A stretch of 6,736 bases of DNA from Bacteroidales bacterium (lineage in GTDB: Bacteria > Bacteroidota > Bacteroidia > Bacteroidales > UBA7960), in NCBI GenBank assembly GCA_003451785.1, contig DMJL01000248.1, positions 1-6,736 of the forward strand. The letters run 5' to 3'. The notes below the pieces were generated by a model. It was not told the DNA's origin and did not search any database. It saw nothing but the letters and a program-made list of their open reading frames with translations. Shown one piece after another: positions 6,496 to 6,736 of the stretch (its first letter is position 1; each line of letters begins with the position of its first letter). The position numbers and the translations under genes are program-made.

Positions 6496-6636
6496 ATATT
6501 TTTCTACGAACATCTCACGCCTACGGGGTTGCAAAATCATGCAGTAACCCCGACCTTTAGGTCGGGGGAAGCAATGAATAAAAAAAAACGGGCTTTAGCC
6601 TTGCCGATTTGGGTGGAATTACAAATTCCACCCAGC
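6496..6636 (+). repeat. Hairpin-rich intergenic repeat, copy 2 (141 bp)
   Basis: It is the same as copy 1 apart from three substitutions and one indel. GC and four A replace five A after GGGGTT (6531-6536). T6595 replaces A6438, and T6601 replaces C6444. The C-G hairpin (6548-6567) and the 11-bp hairpin (6610-6634) are identical to copy 1. The middle palindrome becomes GGGCTTTAGCCT, which still folds as RNA with a terminal G-U pair. Copy 1 and copy 2 are separated by 16 bases. Confidence 0.9.
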
Positions 6637-6642
6637 AATGAC

Positions 6643-6667
6643 GATTTTTTGCGGCATTGAAAAAATC
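6643..6667. repeat. AT-rich inverted repeat right of the repeat array
   Basis: GATTTTTT (6643-6650) pairs with AAAAAATC (6660-6667) around a 9-nt loop. It starts 6 bases after the end of copy 2. It could mark the edge of the element or be a weak terminator-like structure; its low G+C makes strong RNA pairing unlikely. Confidence 0.35.
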
Positions 6668-6736
6668 ATGGTAACAAGACCAGAGAGCGGAGCATTAAAA
6701 GAAATTTGCAGTCGCAGGGTGAGCAAAGCGGGTATC

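Larger units (their letters stand above)
6117..6736. other. 620-base intergenic region without a supported gene
   Basis: From left to right it holds the 84-base trailer of the trans-sulfuration gene, its terminator, about 70 plain A/T-rich bases (6238-6307), the repeat array, the AT-rich inverted repeat, and a final stretch (6668-6736). In that final stretch, a + frame starting at ATG 6668 and a - frame ending at a TAA (6695-6697) both run off the window. Neither resembles a protein I know, so I assign no gene. No tRNA, rRNA or CRISPR array is visible. Confidence 0.7.

Noticed and set aside
6324..6560. 78-residue plus-strand open frame across the repeats
   Set aside because: It is made of the repeat itself: the same Phe-Leu-Arg-Thr-Ser-His-Ala-Tyr-Gly-Val run appears twice because the unit is duplicated. 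It has no family resemblance and its start lies in the degenerate repeat fragment.
6340..6636. CRISPR array
   Set aside because: There are only two units, each 140 bp with several internal hairpins, separated by 16 bases. Repeat and spacer sizes do not fit, and no cas gene is present.
6668..6736. Start of a plus-strand gene, or end of a minus-strand gene, at the right edge
   Set aside because: Only 23 and 13 codons respectively are visible, with no recognisable sequence, no promoter box of the type seen elsewhere in the window, and repeat-rich surroundings.

Overview
The window looks like a piece of a Bacteroidota (Bacteroidetes) chromosome. Four things point that way: a DUF2795-type small protein of the kind typical of this phylum; a 1089-residue SecA with extra segments compared with the 901-residue E. 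coli protein; promoter boxes of the TAnnTTTG type; and start codons preceded by A/T-rich leaders rather than clear Shine-Dalgarno sequences. Every gene supported here lies on the + strand.

Layout. Positions 1-210 hold the 3' part of the DUF2795 gene, closed by a strong intrinsic terminator (216-244). A short promoter region (about 245-345) leads into secA (346-3615), the motor ATPase of the general secretion pathway. Three small genes follow with gaps of only 23, 12 and 3 bases: a hotdog-fold acyl-CoA thioesterase (3639-4052), an OsmC/Ohr-superfamily thiol protein (4065-4460) and a small CoA-binding Rossmann protein (4464-4826). They probably form one transcription unit with secA. After a 108-base gap with its own likely promoter and a palindrome near the predicted transcription start comes a PLP-dependent trans-sulfuration enzyme of the methionine gamma-lyase/cystathionine gamma-lyase family (about 4935-6116), ended by a strong terminator (6200-6237).

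The last 620 bases (6117-6736) contain no gene I can support. They hold two nearly identical 140-bp hairpin-rich units in direct orientation, with a period of 156-157 bp, a degenerate fragment of the same element to their left and an AT-rich inverted repeat to their right. This is the least explained part of the window and looks like a dispersed palindromic intergenic repeat family.

How the genes fit together. SecA is housekeeping. The thioesterase, OsmC and CoA-binding genes share a loose theme of thioesters, thiols and CoA, and the next gene acts on sulfur amino acids, but a joint pathway is inference only. I found no convincing sign of a new defence, mobile or biosynthetic system. The points most worth a second look are the repeat array, the active-site substitutions in the trans-sulfuration enzyme and the palindrome in front of it.
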